A DNA stretch of 24,099 bases. It comes from DATCJY01 sp036562565. Its GTDB lineage: Bacteria > Bacteroidota > Bacteroidia > Flavobacteriales_D > Sanyastnellaceae. The position numbers and the translations under genes were made by a program. Under the pieces are notes generated by a model that saw only the letters and a list, made by a program, of their open reading frames with translations, had not been told where the DNA came from and searched no databases. Positions 1 to 7,286 of the stretch are shown here, piece by piece. Within the stretch, counting starts at the first letter, position 1; each line of letters opens with the position of its first letter. The stretch spans positions 1 to 24,099 of the forward strand of contig DATCJY010000052.1 in NCBI GenBank assembly GCA_036562565.1. The letters run 5' to 3'.

Positions 1-521
1 GTGAGTTTTACTTCACCCTTGAGGTGAGCCAAATCACTCTTTCCGGAATAAATCATCGTATTGCTCATGGCCATCGCACCGGCAGATGTACCGGCAATCA
101 CAAGGCCTTCCTCAAAATATCCTTTCTGAATAATTTCGAGAAACTCGGTTCCACCAAATATGGTAGTGAGGCGCAGTTGATCGCCACCGCTGAACATGAT
201 ACCATCGCAGCGTTTAGCACGATCAATATTCTCAGGGTTCCGTGCATCATCGCGGTTGCGTATGTCCAGATGCTCCACATGGGTACAACCAATCTTGTGG
301 AATGCATCCAAATAGTTCTGTCCCACTTCTTCGGGAATACTGCTTGCAGTAGTTATGATGATGATGTGCTTGTCCGGCCCACCGATTTCTTGCACCACAC
401 GCTTTAAAATTCCCAACTGAACGAAGTGTTGGTTTTGGGATGCTATATAAAGGCCCTCAGTTTCGGTTCCTTTATCTTCTGCTCCACCAATGGAGATGAG
501 TTTACCGTTCGGATATTTCAA
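1..521 (-). CDS. cphB: Cyanophycinase, partial (3' end beyond the left edge)
   Basis: Serine peptidase-like exo-hydrolase of the S51 family that cleaves cyanophycin to beta-Asp-Arg dipeptides; expected to be cytoplasmic. The open minus-strand frame begins KYPNGKLISIGGAEDKG, the typical N-terminus of the family. It contains MFSGGDQLRLT and then GTSAGAMAMS, where the Ser coded at 84-86 is the family nucleophile (about residue 146 here). The frame is open to base 1, so the C-terminal part, including any further catalytic residues, is missing. No in-frame ATG precedes the conserved start. I chose the TTG at 519-521, which gives MKYPNGKLIS; a TTG at 546-548 would add nine residues but lies inside a promoter-like -7 element. 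The gene is divergent from cphA, the matching synthetase, which supports the assignment. The family is near certain; the start is uncertain. Confidence 0.9.
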   Translation of the reverse strand, partial: MKYPNGKLISIGGAEDKGTETEGLYIASQNQHFVQLGILKRVVQEIGGPDKHIIIITTASSIPEEVGQNYLDAFHKIGCTHVEHLDIRNRDDARNPENIDRAKRCDGIMFSGGDQLRLTTIFGGTEFLEIIQKGYFEEGLVIAGTSAGAMAMSNTMIYSGKSDLAHLKGEVKL

Positions 522-545
522 TTTTCTATAGTTACTGATGAATCG

Positions 546-553
546 CAAAAATA
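546..553 (-). promoter_or_regulatory. Possible -7 element for cyanophycinase
   Basis: On the minus strand this reads TATTTTTG, an exact match to the Bacteroidota TAnnTTTG -7 consensus. No clear TTG lies at the -33 position. Transcription would begin near 540, about 20 nt before the TTG start at 521. The call rests on the single box and its spacing. Confidence 0.35.
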
Positions 554-764
554 TCCTTCAACGCAAAAGCCAGTGAAAAAGTTAGATGGGCTTTCAACAG
601 ATTTTTCCACTCTATAACTTAAAAATTCATAATGCCTTTTCTTATGTTTGTTTCAAGCAATTAGTTATAACCAAGCGAGAAATCACGAAAAACATGTTAT
701 CTGGCCTTCACCAGAATTTTAATCACACAGATTCTTGCTGCAAAGCATTAAAACCCCATTCCCT
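549..764. other. Divergent cphB/cphA intergenic region
   Basis: AT-rich 216-bp spacer separating cyanophycinase and cyanophycin synthetase. It holds a possible plus-strand -7 match, TATGTTTG (643-650), without a convincing -33 TTG. It also has a widely spaced inverted pair, TATAACT (612-618) and AGTTATA (662-668), 43 nt apart. No open frame starting with ATG and no RNA gene is evident. Both promoters must lie here or just inside the cphB frame. Confidence 0.45.
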
Positions 765-3389
765 ATGAGAATACTCGATATTAAAGTAATGAAGGGTCCC
801 AACTACTGGAGCATCCGCAGACACAAGCTGATTCAAATGAAGCTTGATCTGGAAGACTTGGAACAAAAACCAACCAACCTGATTGATGGGTTCAGCGAGC
901 GACTGGAAAAAATGTTTCCGAGTATGTATAGCCATCGCTGTTCCATTGGTGAGCCGGGCGGCTTCTTTCAGAGAGTAAAAGAAGGTACATGGATGGGCCA
1001 TGTCATTGAGCACATTGCTTTGGAGATGCAAACCCTTGCCGGTATGATGTGCGGTTTCGGACGCACACGCCAAACCTCCAAAGAAGGTGTTTACAACGTG
1101 GTATTTAGCTACATGGAAGAGAAAGCCGGACAGTATGCAGCACGCGCTGCGGTGCGTGTTGCAGAAGCATTGATTGCCGGTGAAGACTATGATGTGCAGC
1201 AAGACATCCAGAAGCTGCGTGAGATCCGTGAAGAAGAACGACTAGGGCCATCTACAGGATGCATTGTTGAAGAAGCCGTATCTCGCGGTATTCCTTACAT
1301 CCGACTCAACAAACATTCCTTGGTACAATTGGGTTATGGTGTCAACCAAAGACGTATTCGTGCCACCATTGCAAGCACCACCGGCAGCATTGCAGTGGAT
1401 ATTGCTTGCGATAAAGAGGAAACAAAAAATCTCTTGGGAGCTGCGGAAATTCCCGTTCCAAAGGGCCGCATCGTGTACAGTGAGGAAGGTCTCAAAGATG
1501 CCATTGATTCCATTAAATATCCAATCGTAACCAAGCCGGTGGATGGCAATCACGGCAAAGGAGCTACCACCAATATCAATGATTGGGAAAGCGCATTGAT
1601 TGGTTTTAATGCCGCCAAAAAATATTCGCGCGGTGTGATTGTAGAGAAATACATCACGGGTCAGGACCACCGCGTGTTGGTGATCAATTACAAATTCGTT
1701 GCGGCAGCTATTCGCAAACCCGCAGCTGTTATTGGTGATGGCAAACACACCATTCAAGAACTCATCGACATCACCAACCAAGATCCACGCAGAGGCTATG
1801 GCCATGAAAATGTGCTCACACAAATCACCGTTGATGATTTTCTCATGGAGATGCTCAACCGCGAAGGCCTCACCCTCGATACCGTCATTGAGGAAGGAAG
1901 GGAAGTTTTTCTTAAACCCACTGCTAATCTGAGCACCGGTGGCACCGCCACCGATGTGACCGACCTGGTGCATCCTGATAACATTTTCATGTGCGAACGC
2001 ATTGCGCGCATTATCGGACTGGACATCTGCGGTATCGACATCATGGCAAAAGACCTCAGCACGCCAATCAAAGAAAATGGAGGTGCCGTGTTGGAGGTCA
2101 ACGCAGCACCGGGTTTCCGCATGCACATAGCCCCTACGGAAGGTCTTCCACGCAACGTTGCAGAACCGGTAATTGATATGCTGTATCCACCCGGAACAAG
2201 TGCGCGCATTCCCATCATTGCCGTATCAGGAACTAACGGAAAAACCACTACTACACGCCTGATGGCCCATATGGTAAAAACCATGGGTTATAAAGTGGGA
2301 TATACCACAACCGATGGAGTTTATATCCAAAACCAGCTCATGATGCGCGGGGATTGCACAGGCCCTATCAGTGCGGAGTTTGTACTTAAAGACCCGACAG
2401 TTGATTTTGCTGTATTGGAATGTGCACGAGGAGGAATACTGCGCGCAGGACTTGGATTCCACCGCTGTGATATCGGCATATGCACCAATGTTGCAGAAGA
2501 CCATCTTGGCCTCGGTGATATCGATACATTGGAACAACTCGCACGCGTGAAAGCCGTAGTTCCCGGTTCCGTATTGCCTGACGGCTATGCCATTCTCAAT
2601 GCCGACAACGAATACACCCGAAACATGGCCAAAGACCTTGATTGTAAGGTGACATTCTTCTCACTGGATGAAAACAATCCACACATCCAAAAGCATATCA
2701 AAGAAGGCGGACTAGCAGCCATCTATGAAAACGGATATATCACCATTTGCAAAGGAACCTGGAAGATTCGCGTAGAAAAAGCAAGTGCCATTCCATTGAC
2801 ATACGGAGGCAAAGCCACTTTCAATATTGCGAATATCCTGCCGTGTGTGCTTGCAGGTTTTGTGCGCAACTTCAAAATCGAGGACATGCGCACCGCGTTG
2901 CAAACGTTCATTCCAAGCCCCGCACAAACACCGGGACGCATGAATATGTTCCACTTCAAACACTTCACTGTGATGGTGGACTATGCACACAACACACACG
3001 GGTTTATGGCCATCAGCGAATTTTTGACCAAAGTGGATGCATCACCGAAAATTGGTGTCATTGCCGGTGTGGGTGACCGCAGAGATGAAGACATCATCAA
3101 CTTGGGCAAAGTAGCCGCAGGTATGTTTGATGAAATCGTTATCCGTCAAGATAAAAACCTGCGCGGAAGATCCGAAGAAGAAATCATTGATCTCATGAAA
3201 CAAGGCATCAGTGAAGTGAGTCCTGACAGAAAAGTAACCGTGATACCAAAAGAGCGTGAAGCTATCGATTACGCTATCAGGAACGCTCCTTCAGGTGCGT
3301 TTGTTACCATTTGCAGTGATGTAATTCCCGATGCACTGGAGCAAATCATGAAGCTCAAAGAAGAGGAAGAAGGGGTGGTTAACGTTTGA
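765..3389 (+). CDS. cphA: Cyanophycin synthetase
   Basis: ATP-dependent ligase that builds cyanophycin by adding Asp to the backbone and Arg to its side chain. At 874 residues it has the full length of the family. It starts at ATG 765 with MRILDIKVMKGPNYWS, the hallmark CphA N-terminus; the TTG at 735 would add ten residues unlike the family. After an N-terminal domain comes an ATP-grasp domain (about residues 215-480, with PIVTKPVDGNHGKG). A Mur-ligase-like domain follows, with P-loop GTNGKTTTT at 489-497 (Lys-493), then ARGGILRAGLGF, TNVAEDHLG, PGRMNMF and VDYAHNTHGF. All three expected regions are intact, so primer-independent or primer-dependent polymerisation is plausible. It is transcribed away from cyanophycinase and followed directly by a strong terminator, so it is probably monocistronic. 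Cyanophycin itself in this organism is an inference. Confidence 0.95.
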   Translation: MRILDIKVMKGPNYWSIRRHKLIQMKLDLEDLEQKPTNLIDGFSERLEKMFPSMYSHRCSIGEPGGFFQRVKEGTWMGHVIEHIALEMQTLAGMMCGFGRTRQTSKEGVYNVVFSYMEEKAGQYAARAAVRVAEALIAGEDYDVQQDIQKLREIREEERLGPSTGCIVEEAVSRGIPYIRLNKHSLVQLGYGVNQRRIRATIASTTGSIAVDIACDKEETKNLLGAAEIPVPKGRIVYSEEGLKDAIDSIKYPIVTKPVDGNHGKGATTNINDWESALIGFNAAKKYSRGVIVEKYITGQDHRVLVINYKFVAAAIRKPAAVIGDGKHTIQELIDITNQDPRRGYGHENVLTQITVDDFLMEMLNREGLTLDTVIEEGREVFLKPTANLSTGGTATDVTDLVHPDNIFMCERIARIIGLDICGIDIMAKDLSTPIKENGGAVLEVNAAPGFRMHIAPTEGLPRNVAEPVIDMLYPPGTSARIPIIAVSGTNGKTTTTRLMAHMVKTMGYKVGYTTTDGVYIQNQLMMRGDCTGPISAEFVLKDPTVDFAVLECARGGILRAGLGFHRCDIGICTNVAEDHLGLGDIDTLEQLARVKAVVPGSVLPDGYAILNADNEYTRNMAKDLDCKVTFFSLDENNPHIQKHIKEGGLAAIYENGYITICKGTWKIRVEKASAIPLTYGGKATFNIANILPCVLAGFVRNFKIEDMRTALQTFIPSPAQTPGRMNMFHFKHFTVMVDYAHNTHGFMAISEFLTKVDASPKIGVIAGVGDRRDEDIINLGKVAAGMFDEIVIRQDKNLRGRSEEEIIDLMKQGISEVSPDRKVTVIPKEREAIDYAIRNAPSGAFVTICSDVIPDALEQIMKLKEEEEGVVNV

Positions 3390-3414
3390 TTCTGCCACCG
3401 TGATGATACATGAG

Positions 3415-3445
3415 AAAAGGCAAGGAAGATTCTCCTTGCCTTTTT
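3415..3445 (+). terminator. Rho-independent terminator of cphA
   Basis: Stem AAAAGGCAAGGA / TCCTTGCCTTTT around a short loop, followed by more T, begins 25 bp after the cphA stop codon. The long perfect stem and T-tract make this one of the clearest terminators in the window. Confidence 0.88.
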
Positions 3446-3557
3446 CGTTTCATAAAAATATTGTTATCGGCTTTTTACACAGAAGGACAGGCGCGGCACT
3501 TGCTTGCTCAAAGTACCGGAAAATGTTCTGAGCACAGGCAATCGACTCTGATGGTGA

Positions 3558-3580
3558 AAATCATTCCTGTCTAACAGGAA
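3558..3580 (-). terminator. Possible terminator at the 3' end of the hypothetical gene
   Basis: Perfect 7-bp inverted repeat TTCCTGT (3564-3570) / ACAGGAA (3574-3580) with a 3-nt loop covers the last codons of the minus-strand gene. On that strand it is followed by the TGA stop and a short TTTT run. The stem overlaps coding sequence and the U-tract is short, so it is weaker than the other terminators here. Confidence 0.45.
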
Positions 3581-3911
3581 CCTCCTCAGCAAAATACTTA
3601 ATGATTGCCTTCTTGACGAGCAATTCCTGCTCTTCAGGATTTAGATGAGGCAAAAGCTCAGTACGCTCAAAATGCGGCCAACCATCCTCATCCCTTCCAA
3701 TGAATTTATAGTAGCCATATGGTGCCAAAACCGAACAAATACCGATATGAATCAGCTCAACCTTTTGATGCTTCTTAAACTTTTGATAATCCTGATTGAG
3801 CTCCTGCACTCCTATGAGAAAAAGAATAGCGGCATAGTCCAGCTTCTCACCATAAGAGGCTGAAATTCTGGAAACTGTGTCCTGCCAAGCTTTTTCAAAT
3901 ACGTAATCCAT
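3561..3911 (-). CDS. Conserved hypothetical protein, 116 residues
   Basis: Small soluble protein of unknown function. The ATG at 3909-3911 gives MDYVFEKAWQDTV; an upstream TTG (3935) would add eight residues and is less likely. It has no signal peptide or membrane segment. Visible features are a hydrophobic helix (YAAILFLIGVQEL), a Lys-rich stretch (YQKFKKHQK), a mixed segment HIGICSVLAPYGYYKFIGRDEDGWPHF written here only in part as CSVLAPYGYYKF and DEDGWPHFER, and an acidic C-terminal helix (LNPEEQELLVKKAI). Codon use is like the neighbours, and a hairpin sits at its stop codon, so I take it as real. I recognise no named domain. It is divergent from the TonB_C protein and convergent with cphA, so the context gives no function. 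Confidence 0.7.
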   Translation of the reverse strand: MDYVFEKAWQDTVSRISASYGEKLDYAAILFLIGVQELNQDYQKFKKHQKVELIHIGICSVLAPYGYYKFIGRDEDGWPHFERTELLPHLNPEEQELLVKKAIIKYFAEEVPVRQE

Positions 3912-3968
3912 GCGAGAAATAAAATAGGTTTGCAATTTACTCTACAATTATTATGCAATTCAGTCGTC

Positions 3969-4002
3969 TTGGTGGAATATCACTCCTAACTACTTACTTT
4001 TG
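3969..4002 (+). promoter_or_regulatory. Promoter of the TonB_C-domain gene
   Basis: TTG (3969-3971), 23 bp, then TACTTTTG (3995-4002), an exact TAnnTTTG -7 box. Transcription would start near 4009 and leave a leader of about 34 nt before ATG 4043. The spacer is slightly long for the Bacteroidota consensus. Confidence 0.5.
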
Positions 4003-4042
4003 CTCTCGTTGAAAGACGAATACCTAACGATTATCCTTGAGT

Positions 4043-4792
4043 ATGAATCGAATGCTGCGTTTGAGTTTGTTGTTGTGTGCACTCACATTTATTAATCTGG
4101 TATCAAAAGGTCAAAGCCAATATTTGGACGCCTCCTTCAATGTGATTTCTTCAGCCAACGGTGCCAAGTATATCCGTGAAGTGGAAATGGTCAATGATAC
4201 TTTGTACAATGTGGTTTTGAAATATATGACCGGTGATGTGATGATGATTGGTTCATATTCTGATGCCAAGCTCGAAACAGAGAATGGCCAGTTTAAATAT
4301 TTCTACGCTAACGGAAATCCGGAATCAGAAGGCCATTTCAAAAACGGCAATAAAGTAGGAACTTGGAAACGCTGGAGCTTTGATGGCACCAGAAAGCCAG
4401 ATCGCTATTATCCGGATGAAAATTTCAAAGCCAAAACACGCTCCACCAATCCGGCTAAATTTCCCGGTGGAACCGCAGCCCTTCAAAAACTTATCGCAGA
4501 TAGCCTCAAGTATCCTGAAGAGGCAAAAGAGCGCGGCCTTGAAGGTACCGTGTATGTGACATTCACAGTGGATGCAACGGGAGAAGTAAGCCGTCCTGAA
4601 GTTTCAGAGGGCGTACACTATTTGCTCAACGAAGAAGCCATGCGCTTTGTTTCTTCTATGCCTACCTGGTCCCCTGCTTCCAAAAACGGAATTCCAATCG
4701 ACTCCAATTTCATCATGCCGATTACCTTTAGTTTGAAGCACGAAGCCAATTCAAATCAGAATAAAAAAGAGACCAATAACAAAACGAATTGA
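4043..4792 (+). CDS. Secreted protein with MORN-like repeat and TonB C-terminal domain
   Basis: 249 residues from ATG 4043 (MNRMLRLSLLLCALTF); the TTG at 4037 is a weaker start. A signal peptide ends near residue 26 (SKGQSQ). The middle holds a YwqK/MORN-like segment, YFYANGNPESEGHFKNGN followed by VGTWKRWSFDG. The last ~100 residues form a TonB C-terminal domain: AKFPGGTAALQKLIADSL, YPEEAKERGLEGTVYVTF and MPTWSPASKNGIPI. In classical TonB this domain contacts the TonB box of outer-membrane receptors. Here the usual uncleaved N-terminal anchor and long Pro-rich periplasm-spanning region are missing, so the protein is probably free or loosely bound in the periplasm and its energy-coupling role is doubtful. 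Such MORN/TonB_C fusions are common in Bacteroidota. It has its own promoter and shares a bidirectional terminator with the DUF4296 gene. Confidence 0.85.
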   Translation: MNRMLRLSLLLCALTFINLVSKGQSQYLDASFNVISSANGAKYIREVEMVNDTLYNVVLKYMTGDVMMIGSYSDAKLETENGQFKYFYANGNPESEGHFKNGNKVGTWKRWSFDGTRKPDRYYPDENFKAKTRSTNPAKFPGGTAALQKLIADSLKYPEEAKERGLEGTVYVTFTVDATGEVSRPEVSEGVHYLLNEEAMRFVSSMPTWSPASKNGIPIDSNFIMPITFSLKHEANSNQNKKETNNKTN

Positions 4793-4810
4793 TGTATCAA
4801 AGCATAAAAG

Positions 4811-4840
4811 AAAAAGGCCGGTTGTAACCGGCCTTTTTTA
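4811..4840. terminator. Bidirectional terminator between TonB_C and DUF4296 genes
   Basis: Perfect stem AAAAAGGCCGGTT / AACCGGCCTTTTT with a 2-nt loop, flanked by A on the left and T on the right, so it can stop transcription from both sides. It starts 18 bp after the plus-strand stop codon. On the other side it abuts and slightly overlaps the TAA (4838-4840) of the convergent lipoprotein gene. Confidence 0.9.
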
Positions 4841-5188
4841 TTCCTGTGCTGTTTCCAGTGCAACTTGCATATACTCCAGTTTCTCCATGATGGCAGATTC
4901 CAGTTCAGGCAGTTTACCATCTTGTGAAGCATAAAAATTATAACTGTCCTGAAATTGTTGAGCGCTGGTTCCATGCTTCTCAAAAATCTGCTGATAATAA
5001 TCTTTTAACTTAACCTCAGAAGTATCTATAGCACGGTAGTGATAACTGTATGCTCCCTCCAGCAATCGAATATCTACCATTAGATTAATCAATTGCTCTT
5101 CGGTCAATACAGGTTTTGTAGGCTTAGGGTCTCCGGGTTTGCACGCACAGAGACAAGCTATTGCTATAAAAAAAGCTACTCGAATCAT
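4838..5188 (-). CDS. DUF4296 family lipoprotein
   Basis: 116-residue lipoprotein of unknown function. MIRVAFFIAIACLCACKPGD is a lipoprotein signal peptide with a lipobox ending LCAC, so the mature protein should begin at Cys-16. The body matches my memory of DUF4296: LTEEQLINLMVDIRLLEG, then YYQQIFEKHGTSAQQFQDSY and a helical tail. The start ATG overlaps the pyrC stop by 4 bp (ATGA), showing translational coupling. The order pyrC - DUF4296 next to a phosphomannosyltransferase is recurrent in Flavobacteriia as I recall, which supports the call. It is the last gene of the fbp-GT2-pyrC operon and ends right at a bidirectional terminator. It probably sits in the inner leaflet of the outer membrane or in the inner membrane; the sequence does not settle which. 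Confidence 0.85.
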   Translation of the reverse strand: MIRVAFFIAIACLCACKPGDPKPTKPVLTEEQLINLMVDIRLLEGAYSYHYRAIDTSEVKLKDYYQQIFEKHGTSAQQFQDSYNFYASQDGKLPELESAIMEKLEYMQVALETAQE

Positions 5189-6522
5189 CGGTCAAATGTG
5201 AGGCGCTCACCACGCTTGGTTTCATCAAATACTCCGCGGTCATACACCTTGTTACCGTTCACAAACGTAGTCAACACTTGCGATTGGAAGGTCTCATTCA
5301 TGAAAGGCGACCAACCGCATTTGTAGTAGAGGTTTTCCTTTTGAACCTTCCATGGACGGTTCAAATCAACCAATACAAGATCTGCTTTAAATCCTTCGCG
5401 GATATATCCACGCTTTTCGATTTGGAACAAATCAGCCACGGCATGACTCATCTTCTCGGCTATTCGTTCCAAGGTGATTTTGCCCTGGTGATAAAGTTCC
5501 AACATCGCAACGAGCGAATGCTGCACCAACGGTCCACCACTGGGTGCTTCCAAGTATGGCTTTTGCTTTTCTTCCAATGTATGGGGCGCATGATCCGTAG
5601 CTATTACATCAATGCGATTGCTAAGCACCGCCTCTAGGATGGCATCGCGGTCACGAGCTGTTTTTACAGCCGGATTCCACTTGATAAAGTTGCCTTTGGT
5701 GAGATAGTCGGCATCAGAAAACCAAAGGTGATGCACACAGGCCTCAGCAGTAATCTTCTTCTCTCGCAATGGAATATCATTGCGGAAAAGTGAAGTCTCC
5801 TTTGCTGTAGAAATGTGCAGTATATGCAACTTCGTATTGTATTTCTCTGCCAACTCCACGGCCATGGAAGATGAGCGATAGCATGCCTCTTCGCTGCGAA
5901 TCAGCGGATGATGTTGGGGTAATATTTGTTCTCCGTAAAGTTCCTTGTAATGTGTAAGATTGGCTCTTACCGTGGCCTCATCTTCACAATGGGTAGCCAC
6001 GATACAAGGTGCTTCGGAGAATATGATGCGTAAAGTCTCTTTGTTATCCACAAGCATATTGCCTGTGCTGCTTCCCATGAAAACCTTGATACCACAGACA
6101 TTCTTCGGATTTGTTTTGAGCACCTCTTCGCGGTTGTCATTGCTGGCTCCCATGAAGAATGAATAATTCGCCATAGATACTTCCGAAGCACGTTGGTATT
6201 TCTGCTCTAATAATTCCTGTGTGAGGGTTTGCGGATTGGTGTTGGGCATCTCCATAAAAGAAGTAACGCCTCCTGCAACAGCGGCTTTGGCTTCTGTGGC
6301 AATCTCTCCTTTGTGAGTCAACCCCGGCTCGCGAAAATGAACCTGATCATCTATCACACCCGGAAAAAGATGCAATCCCGTACCGTCTATGATTTCATCT
6401 GCTTGAACAGATGCTTTGTCGATGTTGCCAATTTTAGCAATCACATCTTCATGGATAAGAACATCGGATACCACCGTGCTACCTTCGTTGACGATGGCAA
6501 TATTTTGAATAAGCGTTTTCAT
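5185..6522 (-). CDS. pyrC: Dihydroorotase
   Basis: Cytoplasmic zinc enzyme of de novo pyrimidine synthesis; it interconverts N-carbamoyl-L-aspartate and L-dihydroorotate. The ATG at 6520-6522 gives 445 residues beginning MKTLIQNIAIVNEG; a GTG at 6543 overlaps the upstream stop and is less likely. Family landmarks are VHFREPGLTHKG (His-62), FMEMPNTNPQT, GIKVFMGSSTG with Lys-146 as candidate carboxylated lysine, VATHCEDE, LHILHISTAKE, and IATDHAPHTLEEK with catalytic Asp-310. The first His of the usual HxH metal pair is replaced by Gln-60 (DDQVHF). I recall this variant from other Bacteroidota dihydroorotases, so it is probably lineage-typical, not a defect. It lies third in the fbp - GT2 - pyrC - DUF4296 operon. 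A related allantoinase or hydantoinase activity is a less likely alternative. Confidence 0.93.
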   Translation of the reverse strand: MKTLIQNIAIVNEGSTVVSDVLIHEDVIAKIGNIDKASVQADEIIDGTGLHLFPGVIDDQVHFREPGLTHKGEIATEAKAAVAGGVTSFMEMPNTNPQTLTQELLEQKYQRASEVSMANYSFFMGASNDNREEVLKTNPKNVCGIKVFMGSSTGNMLVDNKETLRIIFSEAPCIVATHCEDEATVRANLTHYKELYGEQILPQHHPLIRSEEACYRSSSMAVELAEKYNTKLHILHISTAKETSLFRNDIPLREKKITAEACVHHLWFSDADYLTKGNFIKWNPAVKTARDRDAILEAVLSNRIDVIATDHAPHTLEEKQKPYLEAPSGGPLVQHSLVAMLELYHQGKITLERIAEKMSHAVADLFQIEKRGYIREGFKADLVLVDLNRPWKVQKENLYYKCGWSPFMNETFQSQVLTTFVNGNKVYDRGVFDETKRGERLTFDR

Positions 6523-6542
6523 GTTTGAAAAATTTGAAAGCA

Positions 6543-7277
6543 CTAGTGCTTCACATTCTTACGGCTGATGCGTCTGAAGCGCATTTTCAAAACACCAATT
6601 ACAGCCTCATTGAAGATGTTCATGCTCATCTTGCTCACTCCGTGTTCTCGGTCGATGAACAAAATTGGCACTTCCACAATCTTAAATCCAAGCTGTTTGG
6701 TATTGTATTTCATCTCAATTTGAAAAGCATAACCGATAAAACGAATACTGTCCAAATCGATGGTTTCAAGAACTTTTCGGGTATAACAAACAAAACCTGC
6801 TGTACTATCACGCACGCCCAACCAAAGGATGGTGTTGACATAAAGGGATGCGCAAAAACTCATGGCCAAACGCTTGAAAGGCCAATTCTTCACTCCTCCT
6901 CCTTTCACATATCTCGAACCTACGGACATGTCGCCACCGCTTGTTGTGCAACCTTCATAGAGACGAACCAAATCCTTAGGATTATGTGAGAAGTCGCAGT
7001 CCATCTCGAACACGAATTGATAGTCGCGCTCCAAAGCCCAACGGAATCCTGCGATATAAGCCGTACCGAGCCCTAGTTTCCCTTCGCGTTGCATCAAGTG
7101 CAATTGGCCGTTGAATTCTTTTTGAAGCCCCTTTACAATCTCTGCGGTACCGTCAGGGGAGCCATCATCTACAATGAGCACATGGAAAGCCTTGGGCAAT
7201 GAAAAGACCGTGCGCACCATGCGTTCCACGTTTTCCTTCTCGTTATATGTTGGTATGATAACCAGGCTATCCGACAT
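6543..7277 (-). CDS. Polyprenol monophosphomannose synthase (GT2 family)
   Basis: 244-residue glycosyltransferase family 2 enzyme expected to transfer mannose from GDP-mannose to polyprenyl phosphate at the inner face of the cytoplasmic membrane. The GT-A fold is clear: SLVIIPTYNEKENVERMV at the N-terminus, VLIVDDGSPDGTAEIVKG, LGLGTAYIAGFRWAL, and the metal-binding FEMDCDFSHNP. Next come MSVGSRYVKGG and FVCYTRKVLETIDL. There is no C-terminal GtrA-type membrane domain, so this is the short DPM1-like form. The ATG at 7275-7277 was chosen over an in-frame TTG two codons upstream. It begins 9 bp after fbp and ends about 20 bp before pyrC, so it belongs to that operon. The lipid-linked mannose could feed protein O-glycosylation or surface glycan synthesis; no partner glycosyltransferase is nearby. 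Confidence 0.9.
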   Translation of the reverse strand: MSDSLVIIPTYNEKENVERMVRTVFSLPKAFHVLIVDDGSPDGTAEIVKGLQKEFNGQLHLMQREGKLGLGTAYIAGFRWALERDYQFVFEMDCDFSHNPKDLVRLYEGCTTSGGDMSVGSRYVKGGGVKNWPFKRLAMSFCASLYVNTILWLGVRDSTAGFVCYTRKVLETIDLDSIRFIGYAFQIEMKYNTKQLGFKIVEVPILFIDREHGVSKMSMNIFNEAVIGVLKMRFRRISRKNVKH

Positions 7278-7286
7278 GTTCAAAGA

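Noticed and set aside
24..407. A 127-codon plus-strand frame at the left end.
   Set aside because: It is antisense to the cyanophycinase frame, which has unmistakable motifs.
643..650. TATGTTTG as promoter of cphA.
   Set aside because: An exact -7 match, but no TTG at -33 and a leader of over 100 nt; kept only as a note in the spacer entry.
1242..2126. A 294-codon open frame on the minus strand within cphA, plus others at 723-1202 and 1796-2284.
   Set aside because: They are fully antisense to a clear, highly conserved coding sequence and their translations show no family features; the openness reflects codon bias on the opposite strand.
3499..3536. TGCTCA/TGAGCA inverted pair after the cphA terminator.
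   Set aside because: Six-base arms separated by 18 bp with no adjacent signal; expected by chance.
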